From the NCBI GenBank assembly GCA_017415945.1, contig JAFQDR010000001.1, positions 1 to 19,427 on the forward strand: a stretch of 19,427 nt of DNA, in the 5' to 3' direction. Within the stretch, counting starts at the first letter, position 1. Every line of letters starts with the position of its first letter. The stretch comes from Oscillospiraceae bacterium (GTDB taxonomy: Bacteria; Bacillota_A; Clostridia; Oscillospirales; Oscillospiraceae). The notes under the pieces were generated by a model. The model saw nothing but the letters and a program-made list of their open reading frames with translations, was not told where the DNA came from and searched no databases. The position numbers were made by a program, and so were the translations under genes. Positions 1 to 7,410 of this stretch are shown here, piece after piece.

Positions 1-1440
1 AAGGACAATGTTTCTTCCAATAAGAATGGCACAGAACGAAGACGGTATCCGTATGAAGTGAAAATCAGCGGTGCGGATGCGATTCGCTCGGGCGGCTATA
101 CAAAGGGTTCCGGTCATGTACATGCAAACGGCGGTGGCTGGGTTGCCGACAGTGCAAATGTCGCTGACTCCGTTTATGTCGGCCCGAATGCAATGGTTCT
201 TGGCAGTGCAAATCTCTCCGGCAATGTGCGTGTTGAGGACTATGCCGTTGTTGCTGACAGCGTCACCGCAACGGATAATGTTGTCATCAGCGGCCATGCC
301 ATTGTTGACGGCGGCGGTATGATCTATGACAATGGCTGGAAATTCGGAAGCGTGACCCTCAGCGGAAACGTCGTCATCGGCGACAGTGCTGTTGTGACCA
401 ATTCCTGCACTGTTTCCGGCAACGCCAAGATTCTCCAGAAGGCTTACCTCGCTGAAGCTGTGACTGCATCCGATAATGCTGTCATTAAAGGTATGGCCTA
501 TGTCTACGGTAAAGGCAATTACTCCGGCAACACCATTCTGGATGGCGACTATTCCAATGAACAGACAAAGAACGGCGGCGTTGGCTTTGGATGGCTCGAT
601 GATTACGGGTGGTATGATCTCGCCGACGGCTATGTAGCGCAGTATGATTTCGCAGAATCCAGCTCTGTCTGGAGCAAGGAAGCATCTGCCGCCACAAGTC
701 TCCGACAGATGGGTGCGGAATGGACTGCAGAGCGCACCTCCGCAAATGGCGTGCTGAATTTCGATGGCAGTGACGATTATGCGCTCGTTGATGATGCACT
801 TCTGCGTTCCAAGGATCTGCAGCTCTCCATGGGTGTTCTCTGGAAGGGCGGCACTGCTGTGCAGGAAGTTTTCCATTTCGGCGATGAGAATGCTTATATG
901 AGCTTTACACCATCCAATGCATCCGGTGTGGCTGAGCTGAAACTCACTGACGGCACAACAACCGAAACACTGACCGCCGCTGTCCCCCTCACCATGGGCG
1001 AGTGGAGCAAGGTGACCATCCGCATCATCAATGGCACAGCAACGCTGTTCATCAACGGCAATCAGGCTGACAGCAAATCCGTCTCTCTCAATCCGCAGTC
1101 CGTCATGAGCGCATCCCAGAAGGATCTGGCTGTACTCGGTCAGGGCTTCAAGGGTGCAGTGGACTATTTCTACATGAGCAGCAAAGAAACCGCAGAACCT
1201 GCCATCAACTATTCCGGCAGTGAGGAACCGGATATCAAGGATCCTGATACCGGCCGCATCCGGGGCGATGTCAATGCCGACGGTGACTTCACACTGATCG
1301 ATGTGGTTCTCATGCAGAAATGGCTGCTTGCCGTACCGGGCACTACGCTTGCCGACTGGCAGGCAGGCGATCTCATTGAAGACGGCCGCCTTAATGGCTT
1401 TGATCAGCGTATTATGAAGCGTGAACTGCTCGAAAAGTAA
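1..1440 (+). CDS. Dockerin-bearing secreted protein (3' part): beta-helix repeats, LamG-like domain, dockerin
   Basis: The reading frame is open back to base 1, so this is the C-terminal part (479 codons) of a longer gene; a GTG at 58 is in frame but is not a credible start. About residues 45-185 are imperfect repeats rich in V-x-GNA, SGN-x-x-V and DNAV-x-SG, as in left-handed beta-helix folds. About 215-405 form a LamG/concanavalin-like beta-sandwich (VLNFDGSDDYALVDD, then a GEWSKVTIRI strand). The last 60 residues are a type I dockerin: GDVNADGDF supplies the calcium loop, and the second half is degenerate, ending NGFDQRIMKRELL. It is therefore expected to be exported and bound to a cohesin. 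The HVHANGGGWVADSA segment followed by beta-helix repeats recalls the C-terminal part of Svx/AvrXca-like (DUF6055) secreted proteins; that link is from memory and tentative. The catalytic or substrate-binding N-terminus lies outside the window. A terminator follows directly. Confidence 0.85.
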   Translation, partial: KDNVSSNKNGTERRRYPYEVKISGADAIRSGGYTKGSGHVHANGGGWVADSANVADSVYVGPNAMVLGSANLSGNVRVEDYAVVADSVTATDNVVISGHAIVDGGGMIYDNGWKFGSVTLSGNVVIGDSAVVTNSCTVSGNAKILQKAYLAEAVTASDNAVIKGMAYVYGKGNYSGNTILDGDYSNEQTKNGGVGFGWLDDYGWYDLADGYVAQYDFAESSSVWSKEASAATSLRQMGAEWTAERTSANGVLNFDGSDDYALVDDALLRSKDLQLSMGVLWKGGTAVQEVFHFGDENAYMSFTPSNASGVAELKLTDGTTTETLTAAVPLTMGEWSKVTIRIINGTATLFINGNQADSKSVSLNPQSVMSASQKDLAVLGQGFKGAVDYFYMSSKETAEPAINYSGSEEPDIKDPDTGRIRGDVNADGDFTLIDVVLMQKWLLAVPGTTLADWQAGDLIEDGRLNGFDQRIMKRELLEK

Positions 1441-1444
1441 ATCT

Positions 1445-1500
1445 AAAAAGCTGCTGCACTTCTGAAATGCTCCCCTTTTGTGTACAGCAGCTTTTTTATT
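1445..1500 (+). terminator. Intrinsic terminator of the dockerin-protein gene
   Basis: A 12-bp stem pairs AAAAAGCTGCTG (1445-1456) with CAGCAGCTTTTT (1485-1496) around a loop of about 28 nt, and is followed by further T residues. It starts 4 bases after the stop codon. The -35 box of the next gene begins within its T-rich tail. Confidence 0.85.
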
Positions 1501-1527
1501 GCAAAATCCTGCGGGATATGTTATAAT
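1499..1527 (+). promoter_or_regulatory. Sigma-A promoter of the flavin reductase gene
   Basis: TTGCAA (1499-1504), a 17-bp spacer and TATAAT (1522-1527), preceded by TG to give an extended -10. The start point is expected near 1534. An inverted repeat, ACACATC at 1539-1545 and GATGTGT at 1565-1571, with an inner GGC/GCC pairing, would fold the 5' end of the mRNA into a hairpin that stops 3 nt before the AGGAGG at 1575-1580. Confidence 0.8.
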
Positions 1528-1586
1528 GGAGATAACTCACACATCACTGGGCTCAGCCAAATCAGATGTGTAACAGGAGGCGTAAT

Positions 1587-2144
1587 ATGAGAAAAAATTT
1601 TGGAGCAAAAGCAATCCTGTATCCCATGCCCGTACTGATCATCGGTTCATATGATGAAAATGGTGTGCCGGATGCGATGAATGCTGCATGGGGCGGCATC
1701 AGTGAGGAAACACAGATCTCCATCTGTGTCAGCGTAGATCACAAAACAACCGCTAACATTCTGGCTCGTAAGGCTTTTACCGTCAGTGTGGCCGATGCAG
1801 AAAATGTCGTCGCCGCTGATTATGTCGGCATAGTATCCGGCAATCAGGTACAGGACAAGATCGCCAGAACCGGATGGACAGTCACAAAAAGCGAAAAAGT
1901 AGACGCACCGCTGTTCGAACAGCTACCGCTTGCACTTGAATGCAGACTCGTGAGCTACGATGAAGAATCCTGTCGTCTGGTCGGCGAGATCGTCAATGTC
2001 TGTGCCGATGAACGGATCCTGACAGACGGAAAGATCGACCTTACCAAGTTCCGTCCGATTACCTATGATCCGGTGGGTCATGATTATCTGACACTGGGCG
2101 AACCGGTCGGCAAGGCCTTCCATGATGGTCTTGCTATGAAGTGA
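1587..2144 (+). CDS. Flavin reductase family protein (flavoredoxin-like, FMN-binding split barrel)
   Basis: A 185-residue protein of the flavin reductase/flavoredoxin family, which binds FMN and passes electrons from NAD(P)H to flavin or a partner protein in the cytoplasm. Family features visible are the N-terminal FGAKAILYPMPVLIIGSYD strand, the NAAWGGISEE segment and the HKTTANILARKAFTVSVAD stretch that in this fold surrounds the flavin. The start was set at 1587, not at the in-frame ATG at 1566, because AGGAGG lies at 1575-1580 with 6-nt spacing; the longer start would put that site inside the coding region and add MCNRRRN. It is a single-gene transcription unit between its own promoter and a terminator. 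The physiological partner cannot be told from the sequence. Confidence 0.9.
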   Translation: MRKNFGAKAILYPMPVLIIGSYDENGVPDAMNAAWGGISEETQISICVSVDHKTTANILARKAFTVSVADAENVVAADYVGIVSGNQVQDKIARTGWTVTKSEKVDAPLFEQLPLALECRLVSYDEESCRLVGEIVNVCADERILTDGKIDLTKFRPITYDPVGHDYLTLGEPVGKAFHDGLAMK

Positions 2145-2147
2145 ATC

Positions 2148-2181
2148 AAAAAAACTGACTGCCAGGGCAGTCAGTTTTTTT
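2148..2181. terminator. Bidirectional terminator between convergent genes
   Basis: AAACTGACTGCC and GGCAGTCAGTTT form a nearly perfect stem around a tiny loop, with an A-run on the left and a T-run on the right, so it can stop transcription from both sides. It begins 4 bases after the flavin reductase stop, and its right end overlaps the stop codon of the histidine kinase gene. Confidence 0.88.
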
Positions 2182-3400
2182 ATGCTTTTTGAAATACAGA
2201 TGTCATGTACATGCAGCCGTCCTTGATTTCTGCGAAAATATCGCCGTTCATCTTATGCATCAACTGGCGGCAGATATAGAGGCCAAGACCACTTCCCTTT
2301 TCCTGTTCAGCGTTCTCACCGCGCCAGAAGCTCTCAAAAACATGCGGGAGGTCGGATTCTGACAGTGTACAGCCTGTATTGCAGGCCGTCACAAGAATAC
2401 ATCCTTCCTCTTCGGCGAAATCAAGCGAGATGCTTTTTCCATCACCGTACTTGATGGCATTCTCAATAATATTCTGTATCACCTCAACACTTCGCTCAAT
2501 ATCACCGCACAGCAAACAATCATGATAATCAGCAACACTGAAATCCGTATGGATCAGTCTGAGTTTTTCGCTGTAATACTGATCAACTCTTGACACAAGT
2601 GCTTGGAGGTAAAATTCACCCTGCTTCACATCAAAGCACATAAAATCCTCTCTGGAGGCTTTGATGATCTCCGATACATACCCCTCAATCTCATCCGCCT
2701 TTACACCAATACTCTCCGCAATGGTCTGCTGCTTTTCCCTATCCGTATACAGTCCCCTGGAAAGCGCCTTGGCATAAAGCTTGATGGCAGACAAAGGCGT
2801 TTTGATGTCATGGGATAAAGAGAGCAGGAGCATTTTCTTCTCACGCTGCAGTCCAAGCTCACGCTCTTTCTGCTGTTCCATGTTTTCACGAAGAAGATCG
2901 ACACCCCAAAGAAACCGCCCGAAAAAGCGGTTTTTTATTTCCTTGACCGGTGCGGTCAGATTTCCCTTCGACAGTTCATAGGGTACATTCATCAGACGAT
3001 CAAAGGGTTTGAGAATCTTTATGCGGATGTAGAGCATCACGGAGAACATGAGAGCGGCCATCACGCCAAGCACAAGATTCATCCGAATCAGAACCGAAGT
3101 TTTGTCATTTTGATTGATCTTATAGTCAAATCGGTACAATGAACCGTTGATCTCATGGATCACATAGTCACTTTCTGATGTATAGAAGTCATCTCCGTAT
3201 TCCGACACCGCAGTGACATATGTACAGGATGAAATATCGGGCACGCTTCCCTCTTCCATCTCCTGCACGAGACGGCTGATCTCCACACGATACGGCCGTC
3301 CGCTCTCCCCTTTATCCGTCAGAATCCAGACATTTGTCCCAATAAAAACAGCCAGAATCGCTGTGATGACAAGCAGAAAAATCCTGTTAAATGCTTTCAT
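2180..3400 (-). CDS. Sensor histidine kinase, two-component partner of the adjacent regulator
   Basis: 406 residues, in the inner-membrane layout usual for OmpR-type partners. TM1 is at about 6-28, an extracytoplasmic sensor of about 75 residues follows, TM2 is at about 104-126, and a HAMP-like linker follows. The H-box SLSHDIKTPLSAIKLY carries the phospho-accepting H197. The N-box is QNIIENAIKYGD (N310, N314), the F-box is HVFESFWRG, and the G2 box is KGSGLGL (368-374). The G1 box reads CNTGCTL, with NTG instead of D-x-G-x-G, a variant also met in other Firmicute kinases. Its start ATG lies inside the end of the regulator gene (14-bp overlap), so the two are translationally coupled. Position in the operon suggests it monitors the ABC transporter or its substrate, as Bce-type kinases do; that is inference. 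Confidence 0.93.
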   Translation of the reverse strand: MKAFNRIFLLVITAILAVFIGTNVWILTDKGESGRPYRVEISRLVQEMEEGSVPDISSCTYVTAVSEYGDDFYTSESDYVIHEINGSLYRFDYKINQNDKTSVLIRMNLVLGVMAALMFSVMLYIRIKILKPFDRLMNVPYELSKGNLTAPVKEIKNRFFGRFLWGVDLLRENMEQQKERELGLQREKKMLLLSLSHDIKTPLSAIKLYAKALSRGLYTDREKQQTIAESIGVKADEIEGYVSEIIKASREDFMCFDVKQGEFYLQALVSRVDQYYSEKLRLIHTDFSVADYHDCLLCGDIERSVEVIQNIIENAIKYGDGKSISLDFAEEEGCILVTACNTGCTLSESDLPHVFESFWRGENAEQEKGSGLGLYICRQLMHKMNGDIFAEIKDGCMYMTSVFQKA

Positions 3401-4055
3401 ACTTATACCCCACGCCCCAGACAGTCAGGATTTTCTGCGGATGCTTTGGATCATCCTCAATCTTCTCACGGAGCCATTTGATATGTACGGTAAGAGTCTG
3501 CTGTTCAGAAAAGCTGTCACTGCCCCAGATCTGCGAGAAAAGATAAGCCTTGCTCAGTGCCTTGCCTTTATTCTCCATCAGAAGCGTAAGCAGATCGAAT
3601 TCCTTCGCCGTCATATCAATCGACTTTTCATTTTTGTATACAGTACGGCTGACCTTGTTAATACAGATATCGCCCACAGCGATCTCGTCCATCGCATAGC
3701 GGCGTTTGAAAATCCCCGCAATCTTTGCGATTATAATGTCAATGTCATATGGTTTTTCGATATAATCATCCGCACCGAGAATGAGACCGTTCAGCTTATC
3801 CTCCTTCTCTGTTTTGGCGCTGACGATCAGTATTGGCGTATTCGACTCCTCCCTGATCTTCTGACAAACGGCAAAGCCATCCATGCCCGGCAGCATAATA
3901 TCCAGCACAAGAAGCCTTGCGCCGTATTTTTCATACAGCGCCAAGGCTTTCTCACCCGTTTCAGCGACCGATACCGTATAATTCTCCGCACGAAGAAAAT
4001 CACACAGCAGACCAGCTAGTTCTTTGTTATCTTCTACTATCAGAATGTCGGTCAT
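3387..4055 (-). CDS. OmpR/PhoB-family response regulator
   Basis: 222 residues. The N-terminal receiver domain (about 1-115) has the acidic pair E8/D9, the phosphorylation site D52 in LVLDIMLPGMDG, and the conserved lysine in IEKPYD. The C-terminal winged-helix DNA-binding domain (about 125-220) has the usual MTAKEFDLLTLLMENKGKAL opening and the VHIKWLREKIE recognition region, ending GVGYKYE. The start is supported by GGAGGT at 4061-4066. The gene sits 45 bp downstream of the ATPase gene and overlaps the kinase by 14 bp. A tandem TTTAA-type repeat with 11-bp spacing over the -35 region of the operon promoter (7287-7306) is the kind of site this family binds, so autoregulation of the operon is plausible. 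Confidence 0.95.
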   Translation of the reverse strand: MTDILIVEDNKELAGLLCDFLRAENYTVSVAETGEKALALYEKYGARLLVLDIMLPGMDGFAVCQKIREESNTPILIVSAKTEKEDKLNGLILGADDYIEKPYDIDIIIAKIAGIFKRRYAMDEIAVGDICINKVSRTVYKNEKSIDMTAKEFDLLTLLMENKGKALSKAYLFSQIWGSDSFSEQQTLTVHIKWLREKIEDDPKHPQKILTVWGVGYKYESI

Positions 4056-4100
4056 GTTTTACCTCCTAACAGACTGGTACCGCCCGCCACAGTAATGCGA

Positions 4101-4865
4101 TTACCAGCCAAGCTCAAGCAGCCAGTGATTCAGTGCACGTTCACGCTCTCTCATCTGGGATGCGTTTTCATACCTACTTAAATTATACTCACCTTTGATG
4201 TTGCCGTCAACTATATATAGCACTTTTGTGCATTTTGCCGCAACTTTTACATCATGGGTGACCAGCATCATGGTGGTACCGTCACGATTGAGTTTTGCCA
4301 GCTCCTCCATCACCTCATCAGAAGAGGTACGGTTGAGTGCACCGGTCGGCTCGTCGGCATAGATCATCTTGGGACGATTGATCATACTGCGGCAGATGCA
4401 GGCGCGCTGCAGCTGCCCGCCGGAGACCTCGTTGATGTCGTTGTCGGCAATGTCAATAATGCCGAGCCGACGCATCAGATCATGCGCACGTTCTGTAATC
4501 TCCTTGCGGCTCTCATTACTCTTCTTAGATTGTACCGCAGGAAGAATGATGTTGTCAAGTACCGTCAGATTTTTCAGCATATACATCTGCTGGAAAATAA
4601 AGCCCATTTCATCCAGGCGCAGATTTGCCAGTTCCTTTTCAGACATTGAAGTAATGTTCTTGCCGCAGAAGTACGCCTCGCCGGCCGTAATACCGTCCAT
4701 ACCGGAAACCGCATAAAGCAGGGTCGATTTACCGGAGCCGGATGGCCCCATGACTGCGACCATCTCCCCTTCGGCGATGCTGAAATTCACATTCTTCAGC
4801 ACGTTGTTCTGACGCTTATTGACGATATAGGTTTTGCAAAGGTCTTTTACTTCGAGAATATTCAT
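4101..4865 (-). CDS. ABC transporter ATP-binding protein (MacB/LolD type)
   Basis: A 254-residue ATPase that powers the FtsX-type permease encoded just upstream. Walker A is GPSGSGKST (40-48), the Q-loop is FIFQQ (Q92), the signature is VSGGQ (147-151), Walker B is MIYADEP with catalytic E172, and the switch histidine is H204 in LVTHD. The ordering and the DEPTGALN sequence after Walker B are typical of the MacB/LolD/BceA group, whose members work by mechanotransmission or export, not import. An Arg/Glu-rich tail (RERERALNHW) extends beyond the core. The gap to the permease stop is 14 bp and holds an AAGGAAA Shine-Dalgarno site. The substrate is not known; antimicrobial peptide handling or surface lipoprotein release are the family's usual roles. 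Confidence 0.94.
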   Translation of the reverse strand: MNILEVKDLCKTYIVNKRQNNVLKNVNFSIAEGEMVAVMGPSGSGKSTLLYAVSGMDGITAGEAYFCGKNITSMSEKELANLRLDEMGFIFQQMYMLKNLTVLDNIILPAVQSKKSNESRKEITERAHDLMRRLGIIDIADNDINEVSGGQLQRACICRSMINRPKMIYADEPTGALNRTSSDEVMEELAKLNRDGTTMMLVTHDVKVAAKCTKVLYIVDGNIKGEYNLSRYENASQMRERERALNHWLLELGW

Positions 4866-4879
4866 GATAATTTCCTTTC

Positions 4880-7243
4880 TTACTCAATACCGGATGCCTG
4901 TGCGGCGGTAATGGTCTTAGTGTACAAAGATGTGAGAAGTGCGCTGATGATCGTCACTGCAAGGATGACGGCAGGATAGATTACGAATACTTCAAGGGGT
5001 TTTACTTCGTACGGTATGCCGAACACAGCACCCAGCATCTTGAAGATCGGATCAAGAGAGAGTTTTGTAAGTACCGGAGATGCCGCTGCACCGATGAGCA
5101 CGGACAGAATGCCGATGATGACAAATCTCATGGAATGCCAGCCCATGATCGCACCCGTCCGGAAGCCCATTGCCTTGAGCATGGCGATTTCGCCCCGTTC
5201 CTTTGCAATGAAGGAACGTTCCATGAGCAGGGTCACCATGGCAATGATGATCATGCTCAGCATCAGCATCATAGTCCGCATTGCCGAGATCGTACCTGCA
5301 ACGCCGGTCGCATCTTCCACGACCTCTCCGGCAGTCTTCGGCATATCCGTATCAAACAGCTCTGCAATTCTCTCAGCACGCTCTTCAATTTCCGCTTCAT
5401 CCGGATGATCTTCAAAATTCAGCTGGAAGTACATAAACCCGATCGCATTGCCATAGTCGAGCTTCAGATCCTCATGCAGACGCACGCCCTCACCGAGATT
5501 GTTCATGCTCTGGTAGATGGCAGTCACGAGAAGTTTATGTTCCTGTGTGCCGTCGTCGAAGGTGATGGTATCACCGATGCCGGCATCCAGCTTTTCGGAT
5601 ACGGTGGGCGTAATCGCAGCTTCGGACGGATTCTGCGGCGGTGTACCCTCATGGTAGGAATAGTCACCCGTCGCTGAATTCACACCCTGAAGCGTCATGG
5701 AGGTGAATGCTTTGTCACCATGGGCATAGTTGAATCTGTATGCCATATCGATGGTACACTCTGCCGGCATACCCTCCTCGGCAAGTGTTTCTTCGATCTC
5801 GTCGATCTTTTCCTGCATCAGAACGTCACCGCCGGGCGTGAGTGCATAGACCATATCCATTTCCGCTGCGGAAAGATACAGATCACTTCTGTACATGCCA
5901 AAGGCATGGATCAGCTTATCGGAACGCAGTGTATTGGCACCGGTGCAGAGGATCAGCACGAGTACGGTGCAGAGGGTGTAACTCAGAATGATGGTCGCAT
6001 AGCGTTTCGGGCTGCTCAGGATGTCATTGAGTGCCATGAAAAACGCCGGTCTGCCGGGGGTTTTTCCAAGACGGAGGATACCCTTCTTGCTGAAGCGTTC
6101 GCCCGTCTGGCCATTGCGGATGGCATCGAGGGGAGAAAGCTTTCTGACCTTTGCGGTGCAGATGTAGCAGAAAAAGAGGATCAGCAGAACCACAAAGACA
6201 CAGCAGAGGAGATTGACAAATACAATGCTGTCATGTTCCAGTACGATGGAATCGGATACGCTGCTGATCAGGAGATTGGCGAAGGGAATACTGCCGAAAA
6301 AGCCGATCGCCGCACCGATCACCGCCATGAAGAAGTACTTGACAAGATAGAGAATGCGGATGGAAGCATTACGGATGCCAATGGCTTTCATGACACCAAT
6401 CTCACGGAATTCCTCAGAAAGGGTAAAGGTAATGGTAAAGTGGAGTACAACAAATGCAATGAGGATCAGGCATACGCTCACCGCAAGCAGGATGCCGGCA
6501 ATGACCATGTCCAGCACATATGCCATTTTGACCATAGCACGGTCACCGTTGAATGCGATACCCTTTGCATCGGAGAGTGCATCTGTCACGGCGGCCACAT
6601 CCGTGGTATTCACATACCAGATCCTGCCGAAGAAGGTCTCCTGAATGCCGCTGAATTCTGCAAAATCCTTTTCATTCACCAGAAGGCGGACATTGCCCAT
6701 CAGATCCGAACCGAGTACGGCATCCTTGCAGGCACCGGCAATTGTCAGGGAGAGGGACACACCCTCCATGCGAATCTCCAGCACATCGCCGGCCTCCAGA
6801 CCTGTATGTTCCATCGCCTTGATGCCGACAAAAACCGTACCCTCCTCCACTTCTGTGATGGGCTGGTTGTCAGCATCAAAATAGCAGAGACCCATTTCGG
6901 AGGAATTTGTAAACACAGCCGTATTGCCGAATTCGATTGGCACATCGTCCACGAAAAAGAGTTCACCATCCATGTAGATGACGGATTCATTTTTACAGTC
7001 CGTGATCTCCGGCACATTCACAAATGCTTCTTCAATGCATTCATCCGCCTCTCCGCCCCTTGTGGAAAGGACATAATCCGGAACGCCGGCGGCTTCAAAA
7101 TAATCCTCCAGAGCCGTGGAGATGGTCAGGATGTTGTTCACGCTTGAAGATACAAACATCGTCGCCAGAATGATGAAAATCAGCAGGATCACGTTCATCG
7201 CCTTTTTGCGCTTGAGATCCTTTTTCAGAATATTGAGGTACAT
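4880..7243 (-). CDS. FtsX-family ABC transporter permease with two half-modules
   Basis: 787 residues with eight predicted membrane helices in a 4+4 pattern: about 16-35, 243-268, 302-326, 341-362 and 414-435, 654-674, 707-727, 751-774. Each half has a large extracytoplasmic domain (about 40-240 and 440-650) after its first helix and an FtsX coupling motif after its second: EEFREIGVMKAIG (277-289) and KERGEIAMLKAMG (681-693). It is thus a LolC/LolE- or MacB-like unit duplicated in one chain, unlike the 10-helix BceB layout with a single outer domain. The start at 7243 was chosen because AAAGGAG lies 7 nt upstream; an in-frame ATG 13 codons earlier would put that site inside the gene. It is the first gene of the transporter/two-component operon. 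The substrate cannot be told. Confidence 0.92.
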   Translation of the reverse strand: MYLNILKKDLKRKKAMNVILLIFIILATMFVSSSVNNILTISTALEDYFEAAGVPDYVLSTRGGEADECIEEAFVNVPEITDCKNESVIYMDGELFFVDDVPIEFGNTAVFTNSSEMGLCYFDADNQPITEVEEGTVFVGIKAMEHTGLEAGDVLEIRMEGVSLSLTIAGACKDAVLGSDLMGNVRLLVNEKDFAEFSGIQETFFGRIWYVNTTDVAAVTDALSDAKGIAFNGDRAMVKMAYVLDMVIAGILLAVSVCLILIAFVVLHFTITFTLSEEFREIGVMKAIGIRNASIRILYLVKYFFMAVIGAAIGFFGSIPFANLLISSVSDSIVLEHDSIVFVNLLCCVFVVLLILFFCYICTAKVRKLSPLDAIRNGQTGERFSKKGILRLGKTPGRPAFFMALNDILSSPKRYATIILSYTLCTVLVLILCTGANTLRSDKLIHAFGMYRSDLYLSAAEMDMVYALTPGGDVLMQEKIDEIEETLAEEGMPAECTIDMAYRFNYAHGDKAFTSMTLQGVNSATGDYSYHEGTPPQNPSEAAITPTVSEKLDAGIGDTITFDDGTQEHKLLVTAIYQSMNNLGEGVRLHEDLKLDYGNAIGFMYFQLNFEDHPDEAEIEERAERIAELFDTDMPKTAGEVVEDATGVAGTISAMRTMMLMLSMIIIAMVTLLMERSFIAKERGEIAMLKAMGFRTGAIMGWHSMRFVIIGILSVLIGAAASPVLTKLSLDPIFKMLGAVFGIPYEVKPLEVFVIYPAVILAVTIISALLTSLYTKTITAAQASGIE

Positions 7244-7272
7244 TTCAGTTCTCCTTTCCTCGTTGTGATTCC

Positions 7273-7306
7273 ATTGTAACATGGAAATTATTAAAAAATC
7301 CTTAAA
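7273..7306 (-). promoter_or_regulatory. Promoter and candidate response-regulator box of the transporter/two-component operon
   Basis: Read on the minus strand, TACAAT (7273-7278) preceded by TG gives an extended -10. No good -35 lies at 17 bp. In its place is a direct repeat, TTTAAGGAT (7298-7306) and TTTAATAAT (7287-7295), whose TTTAA cores are 11 bp apart, about one helical turn. OmpR/PhoB-family regulators bind such tandem repeats and activate from the -35 position. That the adjacent regulator binds here is inference. Confidence 0.55.
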
Positions 7307-7347
7307 TCCGATTTCCCCCCGTAAAACGGCATTATTTCAGAATCCGA

Positions 7348-7376
7348 TTGACTTTGACGGCTCTTTGTGCTATAAT
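7348..7376 (+). promoter_or_regulatory. Sigma-A promoter of the five-gene hydrolase operon
   Basis: TTGACT (7348-7353), a 17-bp spacer and TATAAT (7371-7376), preceded by TG to give an extended -10. It is divergent from the transporter operon promoter. The 9-mer AATCCGATT at 7341-7349 abuts the -35 and recurs at 7305-7313 beside the divergent operator. Confidence 0.8.
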
Positions 7377-7410
7377 GAGAACAACCAAAACATTCCATGA
7401 GGTGAATTTT

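Noticed and set aside
58..1440. GTG at 58 as the start of the first gene
   Set aside because: The frame is open back to base 1 without a stop, and no Shine-Dalgarno site precedes 58. The protein lacks a signal peptide there, although a dockerin protein must be secreted.
2375..2385. Degenerate G1 box (CNTGCTL) as a sign of an inactive kinase
   Set aside because: The H-box, N-box, F-box and G2 box are intact, and NTG variants of the G1 box occur in other Firmicute kinases, so inactivity is not supported.
3213..4019. A 268-codon plus-strand open frame antisense to the response regulator
   Set aside because: It is in the complementary codon register of a well-supported regulator gene, and the product is not recognisable.
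5720..7147. A 475-codon open frame on the plus strand antisense to the permease gene
   Set aside because: It lies in the exactly complementary codon register of the permease, where stops appear only if the permease uses TTA, CTA or TCA codons. These are rare in it, so the frame stays open by codon bias. It has no family resemblance and no convincing Shine-Dalgarno site.
7244..7282. Upstream in-frame ATG for the permease (13 extra residues)
   Set aside because: The extension is charged (NHNEERRTE) and would overlap the AAAGGAG site and the predicted transcript start region near 7266.
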